Shown: one piece after another, positions 50,756 to 60,078 of the stretch | Position numbering within the stretch: the stretch's first letter is position 1 | Layout: the number at the start of each line of letters is the position of its first letter | NCBI RefSeq assembly: GCF_020687765.1 | Contig: NZ_JAJEWJ010000008.1 | Location: 1-64,000, forward strand | Reading direction: 5' to 3' | DNA from: Sphingobacterium sp. FBM7-1 | GTDB taxonomy: Bacteria; Bacteroidota; Bacteroidia; Sphingobacteriales; Sphingobacteriaceae | Length of the DNA: 64,000 nucleotides | Translations under genes and position numbers: made by a program | Notes under the pieces: generated by a model | Told to the model about the DNA's origin: nothing | The model's input: only the letters and a program-made list of their open reading frames with translations | Database searches by the model: none

Positions 50756-53326
50756 ATGCGTAAATGTATTCTAGGTTTATTTGCCTGTTTTTTCTTCTTG
50801 GCTGTTTTTGCACAAGCGGACAAAAATGTACCGACTATCTATGTGGATAAACAGGGGGTGATGCGCTGGTCGGATACGAAGCAGGAAGCATCTTTTTTTG
50901 GTGTAAATTACACAACGCCTTTTGCGCATGCTTACCGGGCTTTACAATATAAAGGTATAGACCACAAAGAAGCGATTGATCGCGACGTTTATCATCTTGT
51001 ACGATTAGGTTTCAATGCTTATCGTATCCATATCTGGGATGTAGAAATTGCAGATGGAGAAGGAAACTTACTGGAAAACGAGCATCTGGAATTACTGGAT
51101 TATCTCTTGTTCAGGTTACAGGAAAACGGTATCCGGATACTGATAACTGCCATGACGAACTTTGGAAACGGTTATCCTGAACGGAACGTGCAGACGGGCG
51201 GGTTTTCGTATTTATACGACAAGTGTCAGATACATGCGGACCCGCAGGCTATAGCTGCACAAAAGCGGTATATCACCGGACTCCTGCGCCATGTGAACCC
51301 ACATACCGGTCTTGCCTATCAGGATGATCCCTATGTGGTGGGCTTTGAAATTAATAACGAACCTTGCCATACGGGAGAGGTAAGTACTACCGAACATTAT
51401 ATCCGTGAAATGCTGGCTGCGATGAAAAAAGCAGGAAACAAGAAGCCGGTTTTTTACAATGTAAGCCACAATATGGAGCATGTACCAGCCTACTTTAAAT
51501 CGGATGTGCAGGGGACGACGTATCAATGGTATCCTATCGGATTGGTCGCAGGAAAGGAGCGAAAAGGTAATTTTCTGCCGTATGTAGATCGCTATGTTAT
51601 CCCGTTTGCAGATGAAAAAGGCTTTGCCAATAAAGCCAAGGCAGTGTATGAGTATGATCCGGCGGATATCCTATATAGTTATATACATCCTGCCATGAGC
51701 CGGACGTTCCGCTCCAATGGTTTCCAGTGGATAACGCAATTTGCGTACGATCCGCTGGATATGGCAGCATACAATACCGAATACCAAACCCACTATCTGA
51801 ACCTAGCCTATACGCCAGCGAAAGCGATCAGTATGATGATCGCGGCCGAAACAGCCTATAGAATCCCGCGAAACCAGTCTTTCCCGGCTTATCCGCAAGA
51901 TACGCTGTATGGGGATTTTATGGTGAGCTATGAACAGGATCTCGCCGTAATGAATGTGGATACCGCTTTTTATTATACCAATAATACGGATGTGTACCCA
52001 AAAAGCGTGCAAGCATTACGAAAAATAGCCGGACACGGCAGCTCGCCGGTAGTAGACTACAGTGGCTCGGGCGCCTATTTTTTGGATAAATTGCAGGATG
52101 GAGTGTGGCGCTTGGAGGTTATGCCCGATGCAGAGACGGTGAACGATCCCTTTGCGAAGCCGTCTTTATCCCGGGAGGTGGTACAGATTCTTTGGTCGGA
52201 AAACAACATGGAAATTCGCTTGCCAGATCTAGGGGAGGATTTTTCCTGGAAGCAATTAGCACCCGAAACTTCGTCACGCGGACAGGCGGACGGGACAGCG
52301 ATGATGGTTACACCAGGGGTCTATATACTCGGTCGGAAAGATCAGCCGGCGTGGGCAGAATGGAACAGCTCGACAGTATGGAACCGCTATTCATTAGGAC
52401 ATTTTGTGGCGCCGGCAGCGTCCGTACAACAGTCACCCACGGTCGTACATACACCTGCCGGTTATCACGAAAGTGGTAAGGATCTAGCTATTTCTCTCCA
52501 TGTCGTATCGGCTGTGACGCCCGACTCGGTGATTGTTCAGACGGATGAAGTATCATTCTGGCGAGATGACAATACGTATATAAAGCTGGAAAATGAAGAA
52601 GGATATCGGTTTATCGGCCGTCTTCCGCAATCTATGCTTCGCGGGGATAGGGTTCGTTATACGGCGACTGTATTTGTGGATGGGAAAAAATATACGTTTC
52701 CGCAGGGAACATCGGGGGCGCCCTTGGATTGGGATACGACTATAGACAGGTATTGGATGACAGAAATTGTTGACCGCACGACGCCTATTGTGCTTGCAAA
52801 ATCGTTGTCGGCGCAGCCGGCGTGGGAAACCTATGCTATTCCCGAAACAGCTTATAGCCAAGTGCGGAAAACACAAAAAGATCCGATGACGGTACCGATG
52901 TGGTCTTATACGTTTGCCAGACACGATAGCGAGACGAAATTCTTCTGGTTGAAAGACATCAAACAGGTGATCGGGGAACGGGAGTATAAGATTGATGAGG
53001 TGAAAAACTTGATGATAGCGGTGGGGAATCAGTCGTTTGACGGGAAGATACAAATAGGATTCGTGTCCAACATGGGCTATACGTATGCGGCAACGGTAGA
53101 GCTCGAGAAGGATGCGCAGCAGACGCTTCGTGTTCCTTTGGAGGAATTAACGCTGGTACCGACCGCCTTGCTACCAGCGCCCTACCCCACCTTCTTAGAA
53201 CGTTATTTTGTGCCAGTGACACCGATATCATTCGCTATTCAAGATAGCGAGAAATTGATCATTTCGACGGATGGCGCCGTAGATAAAAACGCTGCCATCA
53301 CCATCGGAGCGGTATGGATGGAATAG
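50756..53326 (+). CDS. large exported clan GH-A glycosidase, possibly GH147 beta-galactosidase
   Basis: An 856-residue exported enzyme (signal peptide to about residue 20). The first half is a TIM barrel in the style of clan GH-A: FFGVNYTTPFAHAYRAL, DRDVYHLVRLGFNAYRIHIWD, and the strand VVGFEINNEP with the predicted acid/base glutamate (E202). AKAVYEYDPADIL around residue 299 may hold the nucleophile. The second half consists of beta domains with no known motif. Length, domain plan and its place in a galactan locus resemble the GH147 beta-galactosidases described from Bacteroides pectin loci, but I cannot confirm the family from sequence alone; a GH5- or GH2-related enzyme is the alternative. 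Confidence 0.6.
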   Translation: MRKCILGLFACFFFLAVFAQADKNVPTIYVDKQGVMRWSDTKQEASFFGVNYTTPFAHAYRALQYKGIDHKEAIDRDVYHLVRLGFNAYRIHIWDVEIADGEGNLLENEHLELLDYLLFRLQENGIRILITAMTNFGNGYPERNVQTGGFSYLYDKCQIHADPQAIAAQKRYITGLLRHVNPHTGLAYQDDPYVVGFEINNEPCHTGEVSTTEHYIREMLAAMKKAGNKKPVFYNVSHNMEHVPAYFKSDVQGTTYQWYPIGLVAGKERKGNFLPYVDRYVIPFADEKGFANKAKAVYEYDPADILYSYIHPAMSRTFRSNGFQWITQFAYDPLDMAAYNTEYQTHYLNLAYTPAKAISMMIAAETAYRIPRNQSFPAYPQDTLYGDFMVSYEQDLAVMNVDTAFYYTNNTDVYPKSVQALRKIAGHGSSPVVDYSGSGAYFLDKLQDGVWRLEVMPDAETVNDPFAKPSLSREVVQILWSENNMEIRLPDLGEDFSWKQLAPETSSRGQADGTAMMVTPGVYILGRKDQPAWAEWNSSTVWNRYSLGHFVAPAASVQQSPTVVHTPAGYHESGKDLAISLHVVSAVTPDSVIVQTDEVSFWRDDNTYIKLENEEGYRFIGRLPQSMLRGDRVRYTATVFVDGKKYTFPQGTSGAPLDWDTTIDRYWMTEIVDRTTPIVLAKSLSAQPAWETYAIPETAYSQVRKTQKDPMTVPMWSYTFARHDSETKFFWLKDIKQVIGEREYKIDEVKNLMIAVGNQSFDGKIQIGFVSNMGYTYAATVELEKDAQQTLRVPLEELTLVPTALLPAPYPTFLERYFVPVTPISFAIQDSEKLIISTDGAVDKNAAITIGAVWME

Positions 53327-53353
53327 TAAAAATCTAATATATATTATAAACAT

Positions 53354-56338
53354 ATGAAACCTTTTATTATAAAAATTGGCGTGGCCTGCTTGTCGTTGGT
53401 TTGCGGTACGGGAAGCATAATGCTTTTCGGGTCGGTATATGCTGGCACGCAGGAGCAGACGGTATCCCGGTTCCAGCAGCTTGTTCAGGGCGTGGTCCGG
53501 AATCAGGACGGGATACCCTTGCAGGGAGTCTCGGTGCGGGTGGTTGGTACAAATGTGGGCACATTGACCGCAGAAGATGGGACGTACAGCATATCGCTGC
53601 CTGCGGGATCCAAACAACTTTCGTTTACTTTCCTTGGACATGAGGAACAAACGTTGACAGCAACGGGGAACGTATTGGATGTTTTCCTGACAGAAGCGGG
53701 AAATGTACTCGAAGAACTCGTGGTGGTGGGATATGGTAGTATGACCAAGAAAGATTTGACGGGTTCGGTGAGTACCGTGAACAGCAAAGATTTTAATGCG
53801 GGACTGGTGGGTTCGCCCGAACAGCTGATCAACGGAAAATCGGCTGGCGTGCAGGTGATGTCGAACAGCGGTTCGCCGAGTGCCGGAAGTACGATCCGTA
53901 TTCGTGGTGGGGCTTCTTTGAGTGCAAGTAATGATCCGCTTATCGTACTGGATGGTGTGCCCTTAGAGGCCGGAGGTATCAGTGGTAATAGTGGTAATTT
54001 TCTGAGCCTCATCAACCCTAATGATATCGAAAGTATGACGATTTTGAAAGATGCTTCTGCAACGGCTATCTATGGATCCCGGGCGTCCAACGGCGTGTTG
54101 TTGATTACGACAAAAAAAGGAAAAGGTGATCGGCTGCGCTTTTCGGTATCCTCCGTGTTGTCCGCTCAACAGCCTTGGGGAGTCGCGGATATGCTCGGTA
54201 CAGACGAGTTTCGGTCATTGATTGATACGAAAGGTAACGATAAACAAAAAGCACTGGTCGGTGAAGCGGATACGGATTGGCTCCAGGAAGTCTTCCAGAC
54301 GGCTTGGGGAACAGATGATAACCTGAGTGCCACGGGTAAGATTGCTGGGCGTGTGCCTTTTAGGGCATCGGCAGGTTACTACAATCAGCAGGGAACCTTG
54401 CTGACGGATAGAGCCGAACGGGTTACGGGATCGCTTGTATTAAACCCTTCGTTTTTGGAGGATCACCTCAAGGTAACGGCGAATCTGAAAGGATCCCGCA
54501 ATAATAACCGATTTGCCAATACGGACGCAATCTGGACGGCAGTCGCTTTTAATCCTACACAGCCTATATATTCGGGCGACGAGGCGTATGGAGGTTATTA
54601 TGAAAGTCTGGACAATGCAGGCCTTCCGGCGACGGGAGCAAATCTCAATCCGCTCGGCCTGTTGCATCAGGAGAAACACCGGAGCGACGTGAACCGTTTA
54701 ATTGGTAACCTCGATATGGATTATAAGTTTCACTTTTTACCGGAATTGAAAGCGCACGTGACACTCGGCTATGATTATGCGAAAGGGGAAGGTTACAATC
54801 ATATACCGGAAACCGCAGCGAATAATTTTTTAATTGGCGGAGCCTACGATACCTACGAAGAAACCTTAAAAAACCGGCTGTTTACCGGCTATCTAAACTA
54901 CAATAAGGAGTTGCCGGATTTAAAAAGTAATCTGGAAGTAACGGTGGGGCATGACTACCAATATTGGAGCGCTACACGGCCGCCGATTACGTATTACAAT
55001 GATCGGGAGGAGGTACGTTCAACGGCTATAGCGAGAGATCAACGGCATACGTTGATGTCGATTTATGGAAGGCTGAATTACGGTTATGATAGCCGTTATT
55101 TATTGACGGCGACGGTAAGACGTGATGGAACGTCTCGCTTCAGTCCTGAAAACCGCTGGGGAACATTTCCTTCGTTGGCGCTGGCTTGGCGACTTTCGGA
55201 AGAACAGTTCTTAAAGGAAGTGTCTTTTCTGGACGATCTAAAGCTGCGCGCGAGCTACGGGGTGACGGGCCAACAGGAAGGTATCGGGAATTATGGCTAT
55301 CTGCCTATTTATAATCAAGGAACGCCGTATGCCCAATATCGTTTTGGAAACCAGTACCACTTGGTCTACCGGCCTTCGGTGTATGTAAGGGATTTACGCT
55401 GGGAAACGACGAAGGCGTTTAATTATGGTCTGGATTTCGCCCTGTTCCAAAATCGTATATCGGGGGCTGTGGATTACTATACACGCAAAACGCATGATTT
55501 ATTGGCCAATGTGGCGGTGCCGGCTGGAACTAACTTCGATCAGATGGCGACAACCAATGTGGGTAATATTGAAAGTCGTGGGTTTGAATTTCAATTGAAT
55601 ACGGTGCCGATCGATCGGGAAGGTATGCGTTGGGAGGTAAACCTGAATGCCACCAGTCAACACATGAAGGTGACGAATATCACGATGGTGCCCGATGCTT
55701 CATCGGTAGGAACGTATGCCGGACCCGAAGTGAATGAGCGTGGTATACAAATCTTGACGCCCGGATATGAACCGTATATGTTCTATGTTTACAAGCAAAT
55801 GTATGACGAGACGGGAAAACCGCTGGAGGGGGTATATGCAGATCTGAATGGAGACGGCGGCATCAACGAAAGTGATCTCTATCGCTATCAGTCGCCGGCA
55901 GCAAAGTGGATGTTTGGATTCAACACACAGGTGTCTTACAAAAAATGGTCGGCGTCCACGACATTAAGAGCGCATGTAGGCAATTATGTATACAACAATA
56001 CCAAAATGAACCTGAGTGCATGGGAAACGCTACAGTATGTGGATCCGGCACTCAACAACTTACATCGGGATTATCTCCGTACTGGTTTTCAGGCCAGACA
56101 GTATTTTTCGGATTACTACGTAGAGAATGGTTCGTTTTTGCGTATGGAAAATATTTCGTTGGGTTATAATATGGGACGTATGGGACGTATTTCGAATCTA
56201 CGACTCGGCGCGATCGTACAAAATGTGTTTGTCATCAGCAAATACACGGGAATAGATCCCGAAGTGCCCAACGGCTTTGATAGCTCTTTCTATCCGCGCT
56301 CCCGGACGTATTCTTTAAGTATAAACTTAGACTTTTAA
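53354..56338 (+). CDS. SusC-like TonB-dependent transporter (block C)
   Basis: A 994-residue outer-membrane importer: signal peptide, CarboxypepD_reg domain (VQGVVRNQDGIPLQGVSVRVVG), plug starting LEELVVVGYGSMTKKDLTGSV, the DPLIVLDGVPLEAGGI...NDIESMTILKDASATAIYGSRASNG core, and a barrel ending SRTYSLSINLDF. Its stop codon TAA shares its last A with the ATG of susD, so translation is coupled. The cargo is probably galacto-oligosaccharide released by the GH53 enzyme (inference). Confidence 0.95.
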   Translation: MKPFIIKIGVACLSLVCGTGSIMLFGSVYAGTQEQTVSRFQQLVQGVVRNQDGIPLQGVSVRVVGTNVGTLTAEDGTYSISLPAGSKQLSFTFLGHEEQTLTATGNVLDVFLTEAGNVLEELVVVGYGSMTKKDLTGSVSTVNSKDFNAGLVGSPEQLINGKSAGVQVMSNSGSPSAGSTIRIRGGASLSASNDPLIVLDGVPLEAGGISGNSGNFLSLINPNDIESMTILKDASATAIYGSRASNGVLLITTKKGKGDRLRFSVSSVLSAQQPWGVADMLGTDEFRSLIDTKGNDKQKALVGEADTDWLQEVFQTAWGTDDNLSATGKIAGRVPFRASAGYYNQQGTLLTDRAERVTGSLVLNPSFLEDHLKVTANLKGSRNNNRFANTDAIWTAVAFNPTQPIYSGDEAYGGYYESLDNAGLPATGANLNPLGLLHQEKHRSDVNRLIGNLDMDYKFHFLPELKAHVTLGYDYAKGEGYNHIPETAANNFLIGGAYDTYEETLKNRLFTGYLNYNKELPDLKSNLEVTVGHDYQYWSATRPPITYYNDREEVRSTAIARDQRHTLMSIYGRLNYGYDSRYLLTATVRRDGTSRFSPENRWGTFPSLALAWRLSEEQFLKEVSFLDDLKLRASYGVTGQQEGIGNYGYLPIYNQGTPYAQYRFGNQYHLVYRPSVYVRDLRWETTKAFNYGLDFALFQNRISGAVDYYTRKTHDLLANVAVPAGTNFDQMATTNVGNIESRGFEFQLNTVPIDREGMRWEVNLNATSQHMKVTNITMVPDASSVGTYAGPEVNERGIQILTPGYEPYMFYVYKQMYDETGKPLEGVYADLNGDGGINESDLYRYQSPAAKWMFGFNTQVSYKKWSASTTLRAHVGNYVYNNTKMNLSAWETLQYVDPALNNLHRDYLRTGFQARQYFSDYYVENGSFLRMENISLGYNMGRMGRISNLRLGAIVQNVFVISKYTGIDPEVPNGFDSSFYPRSRTYSLSINLDF

Positions 56339-57909
56339 TGATGAAGACAAACTTAATATTATGGTTGGCCGGAATGATGTGTTTCATCGTTTTGCCAACA
56401 TCCTGCACGAAAGATCTGGATCAGTTTCCATCCGTGGAGACAACGTCTGAACAGGTGTATACCTCGGTGGAAGGCTACCAATCGGTTTTGGCAAAGTTGT
56501 ACGCTTCTTTTGCTGTGGCGGGAAACGGCCGTGGGGATGATGATCCGGATATGGCAGGTACAACGGCTTCTTGGGGTTATTTGCGGGTGTACTTCAACTT
56601 GCAGGAAATCCCGACGGATGAGGTGATGTATACGTGGGCTGGAGGAGATAACCTTGTGGAGATACAGTTTATGAACTGGGGGGCTTCGGATACGTGGGTG
56701 AATGCCATGTATTACCGTATTTACTATACCATTGCGATATGCAACGAGTTCTTGCGTAATGTGACAGACGAAAAGCTGGCTGCTTTTGCAGAGGCGGATC
56801 AAGTGGCTATTCGGGAGTTTGCTGCAGAGGCACGTTTTTTACGTGCGCTGGCTTATAGCCACGCGATGGATTTATATGGGAATGTGCCTTTTGTAACGGA
56901 GCAGGACGTGGTCGGCGCATTTTTTCCGCCACGTATAACACGTGCGGAATTATTTCGCTACCTCGAAGGTGAACTAAGCGAAATAGCGGAACTCTTGCCG
57001 GAAGGGCATCAGCACGCTTATGGACGCGTGAGCCGCGAGGCAGCTTGGGCATTACTCGCGAAGAACTATTTAAATGCGCAGGTATATACGGGTGAAGCAC
57101 GTTATGGGGATTGCATCGATTATTGCCAAAAAATAATGGATGCTGGGTATGTGCTGCAGGACGATTATAAGAAGCTGTTCAATGCCGATAATGACCAGCG
57201 GACAGAGGAGATTATTTTTGCTATTCAGGCCGATGTTGCTCATACAAGTACTTGGGGAGCGACGACGTATTTGGTGAATGGCCCTATTGTGGGGAGCATG
57301 AAAGCGGAAGATTATGGTGTGCTGTCAGGGTGGAACAGCTTCCGGACATTGCGGGAGTTTGTCGGGATTTTTAATGCGGCAGATACGCGTGGCAACTTCT
57401 GGACGGACGGTCAAACCTTGAATATTGATGACCCTTCATCCTCTAGCCAAGGATACAGTATCGTGAAATTTACGAATCTGAAAGATGACGGGACGTTCGT
57501 AACAGATGAAGGAATGGTGAGTACGGATTTTCCGATGATCCGTTTGGCGGATGTGTATTTAATGTATGCCGAATCGGTTGTCCGCGGTGGTGGTGGAGAT
57601 CTGCAGCAGGCATTGGATTTGGTGAATCAGATCCGACACCGGGCATTTGGTAGTGAGGAGGGTAAAATTTCTACGGCACAGTTGACCTTGGATTTTATTT
57701 TGGACGAAAGAGGACGGGAATTATTCTGGGAGGCAACCCGCCGAACAGACTTAATCCGCTTCGGACGGTTTACAGGGAGGAGTTACCTGTGGCAGTGGAA
57801 AGGTGGCGTAGTCGATGGCCGGGCAACGGATGCCAAGTTTAACTTGTATCCTATTCCGGTTACGGATATGGCCGCAAATCCAAATTTGATTCAAAATACG
57901 GGATATTAG
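56338..57909 (+). CDS. SusD-like glycan-binding lipoprotein (block C)
   Basis: A 523-residue RagB/SusD lipoprotein: lipobox PTSCTKDLD, the helical scaffold with AAEARFLRALAYSHAMDLYGNVPFV (about 161-185), RLADVYLMYAESVVRGG and a C-terminal LIRFGRFTGRSYLWQWKGG region typical of the family. It is coupled to susC by a one-base overlap. Confidence 0.95.
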   Translation: MMKTNLILWLAGMMCFIVLPTSCTKDLDQFPSVETTSEQVYTSVEGYQSVLAKLYASFAVAGNGRGDDDPDMAGTTASWGYLRVYFNLQEIPTDEVMYTWAGGDNLVEIQFMNWGASDTWVNAMYYRIYYTIAICNEFLRNVTDEKLAAFAEADQVAIREFAAEARFLRALAYSHAMDLYGNVPFVTEQDVVGAFFPPRITRAELFRYLEGELSEIAELLPEGHQHAYGRVSREAAWALLAKNYLNAQVYTGEARYGDCIDYCQKIMDAGYVLQDDYKKLFNADNDQRTEEIIFAIQADVAHTSTWGATTYLVNGPIVGSMKAEDYGVLSGWNSFRTLREFVGIFNAADTRGNFWTDGQTLNIDDPSSSSQGYSIVKFTNLKDDGTFVTDEGMVSTDFPMIRLADVYLMYAESVVRGGGGDLQQALDLVNQIRHRAFGSEEGKISTAQLTLDFILDERGRELFWEATRRTDLIRFGRFTGRSYLWQWKGGVVDGRATDAKFNLYPIPVTDMAANPNLIQNTGY

Positions 57910-57931
57910 CATAATGATCAATTAAAAAACC

Positions 57932-59002
57932 ATGAAAAAATTATATGACTATGTGGTGGTTGGCTTCATACTGTTGTTGCTGGCCGCCTGTGAAAAAGAA
58001 GGAGGCACGCCGACTATAACGGGTGTGGAACCGGCGACATTGACAGCTTCCAAAACAGAAGTGCCTTTGGAGGCGACGACACCGAAAGCGGTGGCGTTAC
58101 AACTGATGTGGAACATAAGCGAGCTGCAAAGCACTGAAACAATAGCATTATCGCAAATGAAGACAACGGTGCAATTTTCAACCAACGCATCGTTTGCATC
58201 TGTCGGCCGATCGGTTGATGTAGTAAGTGCTTCGCTGAGCTATACCCACCAGCAGCTTAATAGTATGGTACTGGCCTTGGGTTTTGTGCCGTTGGAGCAG
58301 CAGCCGATATATGCGCGTGTAGTCTGCCGGTTGGCACCAAATGTGGAACCGCTGTATAGCAATGTGCTGGAGTTGGCGGTGACTGCGTTTGAACCGGTGG
58401 AGGATGGCGACTATCTCTTTATGGCCAATGGTGATTTCTCTGCATTTCCGTGGAAACTTTGCGCGCGGTTGGAAGATGGCATATATGATGGTTTTGTGCA
58501 GGTAGACCAATGGTATAATTTTTACTTAGCGAACGAAGCAAGTGCAGATGCGAGTACGATTTACGGATCTTATCCGGTGGACGGGAATCAATATGTATTG
58601 TATGCTGGCGATGATCGTTGGAATTGTTGGACGAATAACGGCGGATATCTTTATCTCCGGGCGGATGTCAATGCGATGGCGTGGAGCGAGACGGTTGTTC
58701 GAAGCTTATCGGTTACGGGCGACTTCAACGGATGGAGTGCGTCTGCGAATCCCATGGTGTACGATCAGGAGCAACAAGTTTGGACCGCAACCATCACGAC
58801 GGCTGCTCCAGAGCAATGGGGGATGAAAATACTGATTAACGAGAGTTGGAGTTGGTTTTTTGGAGGATCGGAAACAGAAGGGGTATGTAATCTCTATACG
58901 GCAGATGCAGATGGTTTTGCTTATGAAGAGGTGGGTACCTATCGGTTGATTCTCGATTTGCGGGATCCGAAGGCATTCCGTTATAGTGTTGAACCTTTAT
59001 AA
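57932..59002 (+). CDS. SusE-like outer-membrane glycan-binding lipoprotein
   Basis: A 356-residue lipoprotein (lipobox LLAACEKEG). N-terminal immunoglobulin-like SusE domain (about 30-135; ATLTASKTEVPLEATTPKAVALQLMWN), followed by strand-rich modules, the last with VTGDFNGWSASANPMVYDQEQQVWTATI, the SusE/SusF-type starch-binding-like fold. Aromatic residues (Trp in GWSAS, WNCW, SWSWFF) could form the sugar-binding platform. It extends the reach of the SusCD complex of block C and is directly followed by the GH53 gene. Confidence 0.85.
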   Translation: MKKLYDYVVVGFILLLLAACEKEGGTPTITGVEPATLTASKTEVPLEATTPKAVALQLMWNISELQSTETIALSQMKTTVQFSTNASFASVGRSVDVVSASLSYTHQQLNSMVLALGFVPLEQQPIYARVVCRLAPNVEPLYSNVLELAVTAFEPVEDGDYLFMANGDFSAFPWKLCARLEDGIYDGFVQVDQWYNFYLANEASADASTIYGSYPVDGNQYVLYAGDDRWNCWTNNGGYLYLRADVNAMAWSETVVRSLSVTGDFNGWSASANPMVYDQEQQVWTATITTAAPEQWGMKILINESWSWFFGGSETEGVCNLYTADADGFAYEEVGTYRLILDLRDPKAFRYSVEPL

Positions 59003-59014
59003 TCTATATAAGAT

Positions 59015-60046
59015 ATGAAAGTATATATAAAGAAATTATCCTGGTTATGGATGTGTATAGGTATTTTTGGAATGGGGAGCTGCAAGGACGATAATGCGGC
59101 GCCGGCAATACCGGATCAAGATAGCTTTGCGAAAGGTGCTGACATCAGTTGGATAACCGAAATGGAGGCGGCCGGCGTGTCGTTCTATAACCAGGCCGGT
59201 ATCGCAACAGATGGTCTAAAACTGCTGCGGTCGTTAGGTATGAACGCGGTGCGGCTGCGCGTATGGGTAGATCCGGCGAACGGGTGGTGCAACAAGGAGG
59301 ATGTATTGGTAAAAGCATATCGGGCACATCATCTGGGCATGCGTATTATGATTGACTTCCATTATAGTGATCATTGGGCAGATCCCGGACAGCAAAATAA
59401 ACCAGCTGCTTGGGGATCTTTATCGTTGGATGAGTTGAAGGCAGCCGTAGCGGAACATACGAAAGAAGTCTTGCAGTTGTTGAAGGATAACGGAATAACT
59501 GCAGAATGGGTGCAGGTTGGCAATGAAACCGGAAACGGCATGCTGTGGGAGGACGGAAAGGCATCGGAAAGTATGGCAAATTATGCGGCATTGAATAATG
59601 CGGGGTACGACGCGGTGAAGGCTGTTTTTCCAGCAGCGAAAGTCATTGTGCACGTGCATAATGGCTATGATAACAGCTTGTTCCGTTGGTTGTTCGATGG
59701 TTTGAAGTCCAACGGCGGTAAATGGGATGTGATCGGCATGTCGCTCTACCCAGATAAGGATAACTGGCAGGAGCGTACACAGCAGTGTGTGCAGAATATG
59801 CAGGATATGATTGCGCGCTATGATTCGGAGGTGATGATCTGTGAAGTGGGGATGAGCTGGGACGAAGAGGATGCTGCTAAGGCATTTCTGACGGAGTTGA
59901 TCGATAGGAGCCGGCAATTTCCGGCTGGTCAGGTGTTAGGTGTTTTCTATTGGGAACCCTTGTCGTACAATGGTTGGAACGGCTATACGTTGGGCGCGAT
60001 GGATGATAGTGGTCGGCCAACGAAAGCATGGGAGGCCTTTAAGTAA
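59015..60046 (+). CDS. GH53 endo-beta-1,4-galactanase, surface lipoprotein
   Basis: A 343-residue enzyme that cuts the beta-1,4-galactan backbone of type I arabinogalactan. Lipobox GMGSCKDD places it on the outer membrane, where the first cut is made before import. Family motifs are complete: FAKGADISWITEMEAAG, MNAVRLRVWVDP, MRIMIDFHYSDHWADPGQQ, acid/base in WVQVGNETGNGMLW (E171), HVHNGYDN, GMSLYPDK, nucleophile in VMICEVGMSW (E277). This gene fixes the substrate of block C. Normal length for the bacterial type. Confidence 0.96.
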   Translation: MKVYIKKLSWLWMCIGIFGMGSCKDDNAAPAIPDQDSFAKGADISWITEMEAAGVSFYNQAGIATDGLKLLRSLGMNAVRLRVWVDPANGWCNKEDVLVKAYRAHHLGMRIMIDFHYSDHWADPGQQNKPAAWGSLSLDELKAAVAEHTKEVLQLLKDNGITAEWVQVGNETGNGMLWEDGKASESMANYAALNNAGYDAVKAVFPAAKVIVHVHNGYDNSLFRWLFDGLKSNGGKWDVIGMSLYPDKDNWQERTQQCVQNMQDMIARYDSEVMICEVGMSWDEEDAAKAFLTELIDRSRQFPAGQVLGVFYWEPLSYNGWNGYTLGAMDDSGRPTKAWEAFK

Positions 60047-60078
60047 AAAGTAAGATTCTTTTTTTTTTGGATAGTTTT

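Noticed and set aside
53503..54015. Minus-strand ORF of 170 codons inside susC of block C
   Set aside because: Antisense of the conserved plug domain.
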